64,000 bases of DNA from Pseudevernia furfuracea (Eukaryota > Ascomycota > Lecanoromycetes > Lecanorales > Parmeliaceae), in assembly GCA_022315425.1 (NCBI GenBank), contig JAIUPT010000041.1:2294001-2358000 (forward strand), read 5' to 3'. Both the position numbers and the translations under genes were made by a program. The notes under the pieces are model-generated. The model was not told the origin of the DNA, did no database searches, and saw only the letters and a list, made by a program, of their open reading frames with translations. How positions within the stretch are numbered: position 1 is the stretch's first letter; the number at the start of each line of letters is the position of its first letter. Below are positions 48,277 through 60,780 of the stretch, one piece after another.

Positions 48277-49001
48277 TATTCTCACGTCGACTTTTAATCG
48301 ACTTATAACACTTTTAATATAATTTATTAAATAATTCTAAGATAGCGAGATATTTCAATTCTTTCTTTATCTCGACGTGTTATCGCTAATTCTTATTATC
48401 TCGAAAATTATGTTATTAATCTTTTAAGCGTTATTTTTAAAACTAAGCTTTATATTCGTAATCTTTATTATTATTATCTAAGTTAAAAGAAATATGAAAA
48501 TACTTTTTATAATATTATTATAATTTAATAATAATCTTATTAAGTAAAAAAAAGTTAAGATTAGACTTTTAAAAAGATAAGTAAAAAGATTAATTAGAGA
48601 TAATAAAATAATACGTATAAAGATATTAAAATAATTAAGATAAATAAAGATAGTCTACGAGAGTAAATATAAAGAAATATCGTTATAAGTAATTATAAAT
48701 AAAAAAGAACGTAAGAGAGTTATTAAAAAACTTTTATTATAGCTTTTTAATATCTTAAAACTTTATATAATAAAGTATAAAGTCGATAACGATTTAAACT
48801 TTGTATAAGAGTTTATATACTTTAAAAAGTTAATATAGAGCTATCTTATAATAAGTAAAAATTATTTTTAATACTTAATTACTCGTTTAATAAATTAACT
48901 ATATTAAGTGTATTTAAATAATTTATCTTAATAATCTTTATACGAAGATTAATAACAATTTAAATTAATTCGATCATCTTATTTTATTATTCTTGCTTTT
49001 A
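48277..49001. repeat. AT-rich RIP-altered DNA
   Basis: No open frame was seen. The last part (about 48930-49001) shows weak similarity to the 126-bp tandem unit that flanks the gypsy element. Confidence 0.45.
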
Positions 49002-49144
49002 ATATATTATTATTAAATAAATTATACTAATTAACGTGTCTAAATGCTCTTCTTTTAATATTCTCAAACTCGTCTTTATTACTTATATCTTTAGCTTCTC
49101 GATCTTATCTTATCGCTTTTAATTTTAATACTATTAGATCGTAG
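49002..49144. repeat. Unit of a 126-bp tandem repeat, left of the gypsy element
   Basis: It contains AATTATACTAATTAACGTGT...CTCTTCTTTTAATA...CTTATATCTTTAGCTTCTCG, found again at 62850 and 62976. The gypsy element therefore appears to sit inside a pre-existing tandem array. Confidence 0.55.
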
Positions 49145-49385
49145 TGTTATAAGCGTTATTAAATCGTCTACTTATATGATTCGATAAGAATTTTAGAATT
49201 TAGTATCTCGCCCTCTTAATAAACTTAATAAAATGTTATTATCTAATATGCTCTTGAGTTTTAAAATTTGATTCTTGAGAAATTAATTCTATTATTAATA
49301 AATATTATTAAACTTTATTACTACTTTACGTCTTTTAATACTCTAAGTTCGTTAACTTATCGTTAACGAATCTAATTTCTTATAA
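49145..49385 (+). repeat. Left (5') LTR of the gypsy element
   Basis: 241 bp, collinear with 62605-62845 (for example ATTATTATCTAATATGCT and TTTTAATACTCTAAGTTCGT in both). Differences seen are mostly C/T and G/A. No matching 5-bp target duplication was found outside the pair. Confidence 0.7.
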
Positions 49386-49469
49386 TTTTAATTTCTCTAT
49401 CTTTTAAAGAAAAAGATTTAAAGTCGTTAAGATAACGAAGCTTATCTATCTTCGTATTAAAGAAGTTAT

Positions 49470-49630
49470 TGTTAAGACAAGTGTCATGATGTGAAAAGAA
49501 GATAAATTCTTATTATCTAGAAATCTGTCTAAGTGTATGCTGAAGAAGCTAGTATATACTTAATCTAGACTCTTCAGACGGAAGCAAGAAAAGTGCGTTC
49601 TGCGAAAGACTTTTATAGAATTACATATCA
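49470..49630 (-). repeat. LTR (3' with respect to coding) of the deleted gypsy element
   Basis: 161 bp starting TGTTAAGACAAGTGTCATGA and ending TTACATATCA. It pairs with 53908-54068. Confidence 0.9.
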
Positions 49631-49739
49631 AATATCAACAAAGAAAAACAAAGTTAGCGTCCTCGCTGATAATTAGTATACAAGTATATAAGCATATAGA
49701 CAAATATGTAAAACATGCAAATCAACATCAAGTTAATCT

Positions 49740-50700
49740 AAAAAAGACTTCATGAAGCTTTTCGCGATCTTTCTCTTCCTCGCTTGAGCAGTTGCGATAA
49801 CGACTGCGATTATAATAACGACTGTAATAGAGACGTAGTCTCAGTATTCTATAACGGTGCTTGCGTAATTCTAACACCCTTATCTCTTCGTCTTTTAGCA
49901 GTCGAAACAAGAGTCTACTTGCTTTCGTAGTCATGAACGAGATTCATAGTCTTGAACAAATCATCAATTGAATATTATACGTTATGCTCATTGCCTTAGT
50001 TCTTTCACTTTATCAAGTACTTAGGTTTTTTATTGCGTTCTAATCTTCTATTCTTGATTCTCTTAAATTCATCTTTCTTAACTTCGTCTCTCTCATTAAA
50101 CATTGATAAGGGTTCGATATTGATGCTTCTCTTATACGGGTCTGAGTCTGTTACGATAGCAGTCGAGGGTTCTAGTTGAGCGACGGAGATTACTGGATGA
50201 ATCTTCATGACTGACGGTAGCTGTAATCGATACGTCAGACGATCAACCTTAGCTAAGATCTTGAAGGAACTCATGCGTTGTTGAGAAAGCTTGCGATTAG
50301 AGAGGTCGAAGATGAAGTATTCATTATATAATCTGAGAAAGACTTTATCGCCCTCCTTGAGGTTGACGTTCAAATGCTTTGAATCGTATCTCGCTTTCAT
50401 AATAATAGATGTAAAGATTATGACGTTATCTGCCTTCTCTTTCTTGATTAGACGAAGCTTGCGAAAGACTTTCTCAGACAGATCTAAGGGGTCTGCAAGT
50501 AGCATAGTGATAACATCGTTAACTCTAAACCCGTAGTATAGCTCATTAAAAGTTATATCAGTGACACTACTAGAGAAGTTGTTGATGATGAACTGTATAT
50601 ATAATAAGACCTCGTTAAAGTCGACTTCGAAATTAGCGATGAGGTGAAATCTCAATGCAATTTCTATCGTCTGATCTTAATCAACGAAAAGATCTTAATG
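49740..50700 (-). pseudogene. Integrase C-terminus and chromodomain of the deleted gypsy element
   Basis: From about 50690 the frame reads QTIEIALRFHLIANFE..., NELYYGFR, then the GD-V-LRL-Y segment (LKEGDKVFLRLYNEYF), SNRKLSQQRMSSFKILAKVD and MKIHPVISVAQLEP. This is the hallmark C-terminal region of fungal gypsy integrases. After DPYKRSINIEP and a linker comes a chromodomain-like KPKYLIK followed by TGA and TAA where the family has YLVKW...W, that is, Trp codons turned into stops. The catalytic D,D-35-E core lies upstream and has been deleted. The open part is 50005-50655. Confidence 0.8.
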
Positions 50701-53400
50701 TTCATCAAGTAGCTATATCAAGGGCTCAGCTGCGAAAGACTTCTCGTAGATCGTGACTCCATTTGACATGACATGTTTTAAGTCTAAGTCTATAATAACG
50801 ACTGCAGAAGTGTCTGCGGAAGGCTTTCTCAGATCGATATGAGGGGATATTATGATAGCTGTTATAGCGATGGCTGCGATAACGATATCGCGTGCTAGCT
50901 TGATCTTTCAATTTCGTTATTCCGTGACGACGAGGTCTACATGATGAGCTTCGACAGGGAAGCATCCGTTCTACTCGTATTCGTCTAGCATTCCTAGTCG
51001 TGTCTTGCGAAAAATGACGATGACCTAATCGATGTTATTTCTTATCTGAATTACATAAAAAGAGACGTCGATCATATAAGCATAAACTCCGTCTGCGAGA
51101 TCTAGCGACAGAGCACACTGTGACTCGAATAGTAGAACTCGATTATCTAATAGCTTATCGTTAGCGTATATTATCGAAATTGACATCGTGATACGAGAAG
51201 AAAGAATAATCTTACTTAACGACTTCATCGTACGTTTAACGAATTCGAAGCGAGCACGAGAATTCATAGATACGACTATGTTTCGATAACTATCTATCTT
51301 GATGAATTGAATAACAAAGTCAATGATTATACGCTTCGAAGTGAGAATATCTGCTTCGATAAGCATATCAGTCTTGAAATCGTCGACGATGTGAATCTCT
51401 CGCGTGATTTGTGCGAAGGCTCGAGTGTTGTCGAGAAGAACGTCTTTCATGTAGAAGATATGAATAATATATTCGTCGAAGTGATGAATCTTGAATTCTA
51501 GACCTCGAATCGAAATCTTAACAGTTATCTTCTTGACTTCTGCTGTGGCGAGAATAAAAGTGCGATCGATCATGATTATAATGCAGTCAACGTTAACATA
51601 GATTTCTTTCTTCTTATCTGCTGACTCTCAATTAATGTGAGTGATAACATAATGATAATTTCGAAAAGCAAAGTCTGTCTCTAATATAGACTCTAAAACT
51701 AAAGAAACGATAACGGGTTCTGTAAAAGACTTCTCAGCATCAGAAGCAAGAGTGTCTGTTACAAGATTCTTCTCTGTGACGGGGGTGCTTGTCGAAGACT
51801 TCCTTCAGCACTCTTCGCGTAGGTGTGTAAAGAGTTTATTGCGAGAGGTGACCTTAAGCTGACAGTGCTCACATTGATAGTCTTTGACAGACATCGTCTT
51901 GGTGAAGTAGCCTTCGACGGGGTCGTCATCATGTGAATAGTCATGTTCTTCGTGACTGTCGAAGGCTTCGACAGGTGCCTCAGACTAATATAAGGCATGG
52001 CTGATGTAAGCATCCTGGCTGTTGTCGTAGTCTTGCTCAGACTCGTTCTCATCGTAGCCTTCCTCGACAGCAGCTTGATAGGCTCGCTGCTAACGCGGCT
52101 GGAACCTGTTCTGATAATTGCCATTGCTTGGGCGGAATGGCTGTCGATCAGACGATTTCGACGAACCTAACGCGTTTCCTCCTGCTGGAGGAGATACCGT
52201 GATCTGCAGCTTGGTTGAGGGTGCAGGCAACGAGACACGAGCGTTTCCTTGATTATCTTGATACCCCTGCGGCCGCTGTTGATTGCCTTGATAGCCTTGA
52301 TAGGCTGACCGTTGGTTGCTTTGATAAGCATTCCCGTATGTGAAAGACTTTCACGGACGTTTGATACTACTGCTGATTGTTCTGATAAGTATTCTGAGAC
52401 TGGTACTGAGGCTGGGGCTCCCGAGGTTGATATTCACGAGTGTCTTTTCTTTGCTGAGGCTGTGAAGCTTGTCGCGAATAAGAACTGATATGCTCTCATT
52501 ATTGATACTTTCGTTTATCGAGCGACTTCAAGAATCGATTGTAGTCAGTGATAGTCTCAGATTCTGAAATGTCTCGTTGGAACTCGGAGTCAAGATCATT
52601 TCAAATGAGCAGTATATGATTCTTTATGGTTCTCATGTTCGTATTCTGAGCTGCTCGAATGATGATTTGAACGTACTCTCTTGATTCACGATGACGGGTA
52701 GCATCTTGTATTGAGTACTTCTCACGAAGCAAGACTGTCATGTCTTGAGTATGAGACTGTTTTCATCGTGTTAGCAGCAGACGATATTATTCGTCTATGC
52801 TGTAAGTGACGAGACGCTTATCGTTCTCGATCAACTCAGTGATGAATCAAGCAAGGGCAGTGTCTCTCAGACAGATCTGAAGGTTCTATCTTAATAGTGT
52901 ATCACCCTTAACACGAGTAACGTTCTTGACTCGATCGACAAAGACATGAATGTCACGAAAAAAGATGCTTTTGTCGATGTGCTCTATTACGAGAGCAGTG
53001 TCGATGAACTTGCTTTCGTAAAAAGAATCGAAATAGTCAACGTCATCTGAGTTAAATCGCTTCGTATCGTCGATCTCATTATCGACTGATTCTGACTCCT
53101 CTTGAGGTTCGAGGTCTTTTGAAGGTTCGAGGGATTCTGATATAGTACGAAATTCTGTTATCATAACACGAAGCTCGGCGAGCTGTGCTTCTAAAAACCC
53201 TTGAGTCATTGATAACTTCGATTCAATTGATCGTCTGTATATGACTTCGTCTGCTGACGTGATAACAGACTCTGCTCTTATAGAAGACGGCGACTTAATG
53301 AGCGAGAAGACAGAGCGTGATGACTCGAGAGTGTTCCCTATCGAGAGAGATTCGTAACGCTTAAAGAATTGCTGAACGGCTAGAGTAGCTCTCAAGTCGA
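50700..53400 (-). pseudogene. Gag and protease-linker region of the deleted gypsy element
   Basis: The N-terminal Gag frame starts near 53395 (MRATLAVQQFFKRYESLSIG; acidic region with DVDYFDSFYESKFIDT and DIHVFVDRVKNVTRVKGDTL) and is followed by a stop-broken Gln/Tyr-rich region. A C2HC zinc finger CEHCQLKVTSRNKLFTHLRE (C at the end, about 51815-51880) ends in TGA. The protease/linker frame 51025-51573 carries IDRTFIL and REIHIVDDFKTDMLIEADIL. The DTG active-site triad expected just before IDRTF is not intact. The linker NGVTIYEKSFAAEP near 50740 marks the last part before RT in related elements; RT itself is absent. Confidence 0.7.
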
Positions 53401-53907
53401 TCGTGCGATTATCGAAGGCTTTGATAGCTCGTTGTAGAGATGTTAGATTCGAGTTTTAATGCTTGAGAAAAGAATTCTCTGCTTGATTCGATCTAATTGC
53501 GATTGACTGCGATCGTAGAAAATTGATCGTTATGTAAAGAGCAGTAAGGTCAACCTTTCGAGAGATTTGATGACCTTTGTTAATATCTTTCGCAAATGCT
53601 TGAATTTAATAGACAATGCTAATAAGATTGCTAGCAGACAAGAGAGCTGATGTTGACGTACTCGAGAATAAGAGAGTTATAGCAGAGAATATAGTAGAAC
53701 TCGTAGTGATAAAAGTCAGCTTGACGTATGTTAAAGGCTTCAATGAATGAGGCTCAGAGCGATCTGTAGAACATTTAATAAAGAAGTCTTTTGATATCGC
53801 TGCTGACGTTAATGTTGATTTGATATTGATTTGATGTTGATGAGAACGATCTAATCTGCTTATAACATTATATAATACATATGAATAATCTCGATATTGC
53901 TATCATT

Positions 53908-54068
53908 TGTTAAAACAAGTGTCATGATGTGAAAAGAAGATGAATTCTTGTTATTTAGAAATCTATCTAAGTGTATGCTGAAGAAGCTAGTACATACTTG
54001 ATCTAGACTCTTCAGACGAAAGCAAGAAAAGTGCGTCCTGCGAAAGACTTTCGTAGGATCACATATCA
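53908..54068 (-). repeat. LTR (5' with respect to coding) of the deleted gypsy element
   Basis: 161 bp, TGTTAAAACAAGTGTCATGA ... CACATATCA. Just inside, on the minus strand, is TGATAGCAATATCGAGAT, possibly a RIP-altered primer-binding site (TGGTAGC-like); this last point is a guess. Confidence 0.9.
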
Positions 54069-54833
54069 GTTATTAACGAAGTTCGTAACGAAGAAATAAG
54101 CGAGATCGATATCGAAGACGATTAAAGAAATTTTATTAATAATCTTTATCGAAGCGTTAACGTATTTTTTAATTTATCGTAAAATAACGATTTAATCTTA
54201 AAGTAGCTTTTATAATAAGCTTAAAAAGAAAATACTTATTTAAAAATATAAAGACGATTAATAAAGTTATAAATATAAAATCGTATACTTTATAACGTCG
54301 ATTTTATAAGTGTTAATATAAACATATTAAAAAGTATTCTCGACGTCGATTTATTAACGAATTTACTTGTTAAAGTAAAAAGATTTTATTTTAATAAAAT
54401 ACGTATTTATAATAGCGAGAGTGAGAGAGATTATCTGCGCTAATTTCGCGATATCGAATTTAAAATAAATCTAAGCTCGAAGTATTTTATTATCGAGTAA
54501 ATTAAGATTTCTTTCGTTATATAATTATTAAAGAATAATCTCGTTTTATAATAATATATCGAGTATAAGTAGTATAAATTAACGAAATATATGTTTACGA
54601 GTTTTTAAAACTTTATATTAAATCTAATAATAAACTTAATTAATCGTCGTCTGTTAATTTATAAGCGATAAGAGACGATTAAATAGAAGCTCGATTAAAA
54701 GATTTTAATATTTAAAATTCATTTAAAAGATTTAAAAGCTTAAATATCTTTATTTAATAAGAAGTATAAGACGTTTCTTTTTTTATTAAAACTTAGATCG
54801 AAGCTTAAAAATAAAGCTCTTAATATCGACATA

Positions 54834-56327
54834 TAACAGAGTTTTCGCTTAATTAATCCGCATTCATGCTCAAAATCTACCATCAAAGACTACTTCTTAT
54901 CATTATTCAACAATCACTTGTTCAAATGACTTCAAATTTGGACTGGTAGCTATTTAGAAAGTAGTGTATACTTGTTAGCTATGAAATTTATTATCGCCTT
55001 GCTGATCCTTCACGCGCTCCATTCTTTCACATATTTTCCTATATCACTTCTTTATTCTATTCATATTCAGCTTTGCTCACTCATCGTCTTATGTCTTAAT
55101 AGTATTCTTCTTGATTGTAGAGCTATATGATCGCTTCGAGATCTTTCGCTTTAAATAGTATCAGCACGGCTCGATCTAATTCAAATCGAGAGAATTTGAT
55201 GATCAGAAAAGCACTGTTAAGTGCGAGATTTTAAGAAGTTCCTCTTGTTGTCACGCATTATGACTTGGTGCATCGTCTTGAATCAGAAAATATTCGTCAT
55301 ATTTGACTATCACATCGTGAATAAATAAGATTAATCGAGGTAATAACACATATATTTGTTATCGATATCAATCGATTTCTTCTTTGACATTTTTATTTCT
55401 TTCAAGTAATATCTCTTCAGACTTCGAAATGCGTTTAAGACGTCTACTTTTGAGTTTCTTGACTTGCTTCGCTAGGAAATGCTTCTTAATAATCTGTTAT
55501 TGAGTCAGATAGTTCGTATTCCGATCGTTGAGATTCTTCTGAGCTTCGTGTCGTTCTGAAACAGTCTCTTTATTGAATATGAAGCTAAGATCACGTAATT
55601 CGAAGATATAACAGCCTCAAAACATTATTTTCGTGTAGTCACGATATCGTACATTAATGTAATGCTTATAATATGCCTCGCTTGATAGTCGTGTAATTCA
55701 AATTTGCCTCCGAGATTTCTCAACGCGAATCGATGTCTCGTTATTATGAACTATCATATATTTCTTTTCTCGAAGCTTTTTCAGTCACTCAATTGCGAAT
55801 TTCAGACGTTGTAGCTTCTATTTCGATGTCAAGAAAGACTTATATCTCGAAGAATATCGTTCATATTCAGCTCTTTTGAATGCTGCGTTAACGATCGATA
55901 TCGCGATTATACACTCAATTTCTCGAGCAATTGTTACTCAGAGCTTACGACGTTAAAATTTATTCTTGATGACATGTCTAATCAGCTATCGTAGAAGTCA
56001 ATTATTGATTGTCAGAGATCTCTCGAACTGTGAACGTCGTTGATATGCTTCTGTAGATAGAGGATCGAGATTCTCTTTTTCCGTCTCGAAAGCGCGTTTT
56101 CGAACATTTCGCACTGTTTTCTTATTACAATTATTTGCCCTAACTACTTGACGATTTAATACATTATCGAGCTCGCTAAGCGCTATCAGAGCTCCTTTTT
56201 TGAGACCCTCAAGATCTTTTTTGCCCTTGATACGTCTCATAATAAGTAGAATATTGTAGATATTTTGATAAGAAAGCGCGTTTTTTCGCGTTTTAAGATG
56301 CGAATTAATTAAGCGAAAACTCTATTA
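54834..56327 (-). mobile_element. Tc1-type DD34E transposon, copy 2, RIP-inactivated (1,494 bp)
   Basis: Inverted ends TAACAGAGTTTTCGCTTAAT lie with TA on each side (54832-54833 and 56328-56329). The minus-strand transposase begins at ATG 56240 (MRRIKGKKDLEG; helix-turn-helix NRQVVRANNCNKKTVRNVRK) and is collinear with copy 1. The second catalytic block is intact here (QDDAPSHNA), followed 34 residues later by the catalytic Glu (SNSLDLN*IE), while the first Asp is again Asn (VHNNETSIRV). Multiple stops are present. It lies in the gag region of the gypsy element. Confidence 0.8.
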
Positions 56328-56461
56328 TAGTGCTCGATAAAAGAAAAGCAATTTTTAATTAAACTATTATATAAGAAAAGATTTTAAATTACATATCGCG
56401 ATTCGATAACGATTCGAATTCGTAGTCGAAAATCTTCGAAAATTATAATAAAGATAAGACT

Positions 56462-56956
56462 TACGCTACGCAATGAGATAAGATAAGACGAGATTTTAAA
56501 TATCGTATCTCGCTTCGACGTTAAGACGAAGTTTGATTAAAGTGAGACGAGATAAGACGATTTATTTTTATCAAAATAACGAGATTATCTCGATATCTCG
56601 TTAAGTCTATTAATTAGATTAGTTCGAGATTATTATTCTTATAACGATCTCTTAAACATTATATCGCGTATATTTCTAATTATCTTTTTAAGTAATTATA
56701 CGTACTCTAATTTCAATTAAAGTATTACACTTTACGTCTTATGTTACTCTATTTCGATACGTAATATTTAACTTTTAAATGAGTCGCTTAGAAATATTTA
56801 AGATTTATCGAGTAACGAGATAATCTCGAATAAATCGACGCTAAGATGAGATGAGGTAAGGTTTTTAGAAAATTCGAAAATTCGCCTCGATATCTTATCC
56901 CGAACCCGACCCAACTCGAAACCTCGTCGAGGCGCCCCGTCTCGTTACGTAGCGTA
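56462..56956. mobile_element. TIR family 'TACGCTACG', copy E (495 bp)
   Basis: It is a full copy with inverted TACGCTACG ends and a perfect 8-bp duplication ATAAGACT (56454-56461 and 56957-56964). Its right third (about 56850-56950) is C-rich (CCCGAACCCGACCCAACTCG) where the other copies read T, so this part escaped RIP and shows the ancestral sequence. Confidence 0.85.
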
Positions 56957-57889
56957 ATAAGACTTAAAACGATCGAGTTTCGAAGTCTAATTATTAGTCT
57001 TAAAAAGACGACGCTAAGATAGCGTTTATTAAGAAAAATAATTTAAGACGTAAATTCGAAGACTTCGATATCGATGCGAAGAATATTATCTATTATTATC
57101 AAGAAAAATAAAAACATATTTTAATAAAATACTTAAATAAGAATAAGTCGCAAACTATAGTCGATATAATCGTAAGTATCGACGCGATATCAATAAAAAA
57201 AGATTAGATTTCGAATTAGTTTTAAAAGCGAAGCAAGTTAAAAGATTAATAAAAATAATTTCTTTAATTATTATAAAGAATTAAATAGAGCTTTAAAATA
57301 ATTAGAGATAACTCGTTATTTTACTCGACACTAAGACGTATATTAATCTAATCTCGCAGAAGTTCGTAATTAATAAGATTCAAAACTTTATAACGTCGTC
57401 TTGTCGCAGTCGAAAATATTAAATAAATAAAGTATATATTATTATAATACATATTAGCTTAATTATTAATTAATCGATAATTAAGATTAAGATAAAAAGT
57501 ATAATACGCTCTTTTATCTTATAGATTAAAAATATTTTAATATTATTTTAAATATACTCGAATTAGATTAATTATATATTTTGCTTGATCTCGAGACGAA
57601 GTAGTAACGATTTAAAGTTATTTTTAATAATTTATAAATTAAGTCGTCGATTTAATTCATTAAAAATATCGAGTAAAAGTCTTATATGTTCGCACTTATA
57701 TACGCTACGACGACGCGAAGTAACGAAAATAACGATCGCGATTTAAAGCTTTCGTAGAAAATATTAAAGTTTAATAACGTCTTTTTTCATAAATAAATAA
57801 AGATTCTTTTTACGTTAAAGTAAAAGAATTATATTATTAAGATTATAAAAGATAAGAAGTTATTATATAATTTTTTAAATAATTTTTCT

Positions 57890-60780
57890 TAAACGAAATT
57901 AACGAAACTACGACGCTATCTTAAAGATTCTCTTTAAAAAGATTAAATTCGTTATTTTATTTTATTAGTCGAAGCGTTTATTCTTTTTATGTTAAAGAAG
58001 AACGATAATTTACGATTATATATAAATTATAAAGATTTTAATATAATATTTATTAAAAATCGATATTCGTTATCTTTAATTACTAAAACTTTAAATCGTC
58101 TATACAACGTTAAGATATTTATAAAGTTAAATCTAAAGAATATCTATTATAAAATTCGAATTAAATAAGACGACGAATAAAAAACTACGTTTCGTACTCG
58201 TTATAATTACTTCGAATATTTAATTATATCTTTTAAGCTCGTTAACGCATTAATAACGTTTTAAGCGTATATTAATAGAGCTCTTACGAATATAATGAAT
58301 ATTACTTATATAATATATTTAAATAATATTCTTATCTATAGCGCGAATTTAGCGTAGTATTAAGAGCACGTTAAATAAGTACTTAAGCGATTACGTTAAT
58401 TTTAATTATATATTAATTTAAAAAAATATTAATTCTTTATTAAAAAGATTAAACTTTTAAAATTCGTTCTTTTTATTGACGATATAACGATAAATCTCGA
58501 GCGTATAATTATTATTTATAAGTAATTTCGCTTAAATAGTTATAGAGATATATAAGTCTTTTTAAACTTTATTAACTTTTATAAACGCTTTATTTATAAC
58601 TATTTAAATATAATAGCGTCGCTTATTAATTTATTAAAGAATAATAAAAAAGATAAAAAATCGAAATTATTAAAATAAATCGATAACGCTAAGTTAACGT
58701 TTTAATAGTTTTATAATATTTTTTCGACTTCGTCGTTTTTACGCTATTTTAATCTTAAAAAGAAATTACGTATAAAAATCGATATTTTAAATTTTAATCT
58801 AAGTGTTATACTTTCGTAATAAGACGCTAACGACTATTAAAGATCTATCGCGTTTTTTTCGAGAAAATTAATTTTTATAAAATAAAATTACGAGATTTAT
58901 AATTAAGAATTACTCGTTATCGTAATATTAATAAAATAATAACGTTACTATTTAAAAAGTAATATCTATTATATCGAGATTTAAATAAATTATAATAATC
59001 TTAAGAGCTTTTTAGAGTAAAAAGAGTTAATTTTAAATAAGCTCGCTAAGCGTTAAAGCTAACTACTTATAACTTTAAGATTTTTTATTAAACAAAAAAG
59101 TTAAATTTTATTAATGCGTTATCGCGACACTCTAACTATAAGAGAGTATCGTCGTTAAATATTAGACTATTATTTATATCTTAAAATAAACTTATATTTT
59201 AAATTAACGATAAGCTATCAAAACGTAATAAGAAAATAATCGCGATAATAACGTTTATATTTGAAATTATAAAGATTTAATTTATTATTTCTAAAAGAGA
59301 AGCTTAGACTATATTCGAGACTATATACGAAGATTTTTAAAAATCAGTAAAAACATTAATTTGAGAGTTATAATCTTATAATAATTAATTTAATATCTTT
59401 CGAATCGAAAAGATATTAAAGAGTCGACGTCGAACTCGTAGTTATATATAAGTCTTAAACGACGAAGCTCTAAGAGAAGAACTTATTAATAGATATTATA
59501 ATAACTCTTTAGCGAGCGAAACACTTTAATATTATAAAAACGTATAAGCTTCTTACTCGTAAATATTATTAAGACGATAATCTAAAGTAGATTATTAAGT
59601 ATATTTAAACTTATAACGTATATTAAAGAATTAAGACTTCGCGATATCGATTATTTAACGAGTTAAGCTCGTTATTACTCTTAATAAAGTCATAAAAAGA
59701 GATTTTTATAAACTTTGTAATAGACTTATTAACGAGCAAGTATAAGAAAGTTATTTATAACGTTATTTTAATTATAATAAATCGATTAATAAAAATAATA
59801 AGATATCTATCTATTAATATTATAATCGATATCGCGTAGCTAACGAAAGAATTTTATTTATAAATTATATATCGCTATAATATATTAAACGATAATGTAA
59901 GTAATAGAGACTCTATATTTATTAATATCTTTTAATTCGTTATTTACTTTCATTTTAAAATTAAGCGACGTCTAAGTATTATTTTTTATTTATAAATAAA
60001 TAATTAAACGAAAAGATAAAATTAGATATTAAAGTATTATTTATATATGTTTATTAATAATAAATAAACTACTTAAGCTAAGTAACTATTTATAATAGAA
60101 TCTATTTATATAAATAAATAATATTTCTTTATCGAAATAACGTCGTTCTTTATAATATATAAATATTATTTAAAAATTTATTAAGAATTCGAGAACGACT
60201 TCTCGAAAAAGAAGATACTCGTTATAAATAATAGAATATAAAAGTTATAGACATTAAAAGACGAAATAGTTAATCGTCTTCGACGCGTTATCGAATCTTA
60301 AGTTAAGTATTATAATAAGTCGTGTTAATTATAAAGCTATAAGATAAGTAGTTTAATTATCTTAACGATTAAGAATCTAAAGCAAAAACGCTTAAGTAAG
60401 AAGTTATTTTATAAATTTATAAGATTCTTTCAAATTACTAACAAAGTAAAAGCGTAAGCGTATCGCTTATTTTTATTATTTATTTATAAAATTTATAATA
60501 TATTTTATATTTATTACTCGAGTCTTATTATATTCGCGACTACGATAATGTAATGAAAATCTTTATATAAGTTTTCGAGCTTATCGACGACGAGAGGCTT
60601 AAAGAGATTAAAGAAATTATTAATAAAATTAAGAATAAGCAGAGCGTCTAATATAAAATCAAATAAATAGACTAAGATAACGTTTATAATTAATGATTAT
60701 TAAACGAAGAACTTGTCGATGTTAACGACTTAATTTAAGCTTATAAGAAGTCGAGTAATAAGCGAAAGCATTAAATAATA
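57890..60780 (+). pseudogene. RT, RNase H, integrase and chromodomain relic of the gypsy element
   Basis: The motif order is that of Ty3/gypsy Pol. Finger/palm segments are NRYSLSLITKTLNRLYNVKI and FRTRYNYFEYLIISFKLVNA. The YxDD box is turned into YLNN near 58310-58340. RNase H has RSIAFFSRKLIFIK near 58850. Integrase core remains lie near 59700-60040, ending in a chromodomain-like IKEIINKIKNKQSV...NEELVDVNDLI. Stop codons interrupt every 10-40 residues, nearly all explained by CAA, CAG, CGA or TGG changed to stops. Confidence 0.75.

Larger units (their letters stand above)
49470..54068 (-). mobile_element. Internally deleted Ty3/gypsy element with 161-bp LTRs
   Basis: LTRs of 161 bp at 49470-49630 and 53908-54068 (TGTTAA...ATATCA) are flanked by a perfect 5-bp duplication GTTAT (49465-49469 and 54069-54073). 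Coding is on the minus strand. Gag and protease-linker frames run straight into the C-terminal end of integrase. RT, RNase H and the integrase catalytic core are missing, so the copy could only have moved with proteins from another element. The 13 differences between the LTRs are all transitions. It is inserted in the left part of the larger gypsy element. Confidence 0.85.

Noticed and set aside
51759..52124. 121-codon Arg/Ser/Thr-rich frame in the deleted gypsy element
   Set aside because: It is a shadow of the zinc-finger-bearing gag frame on the same strand.
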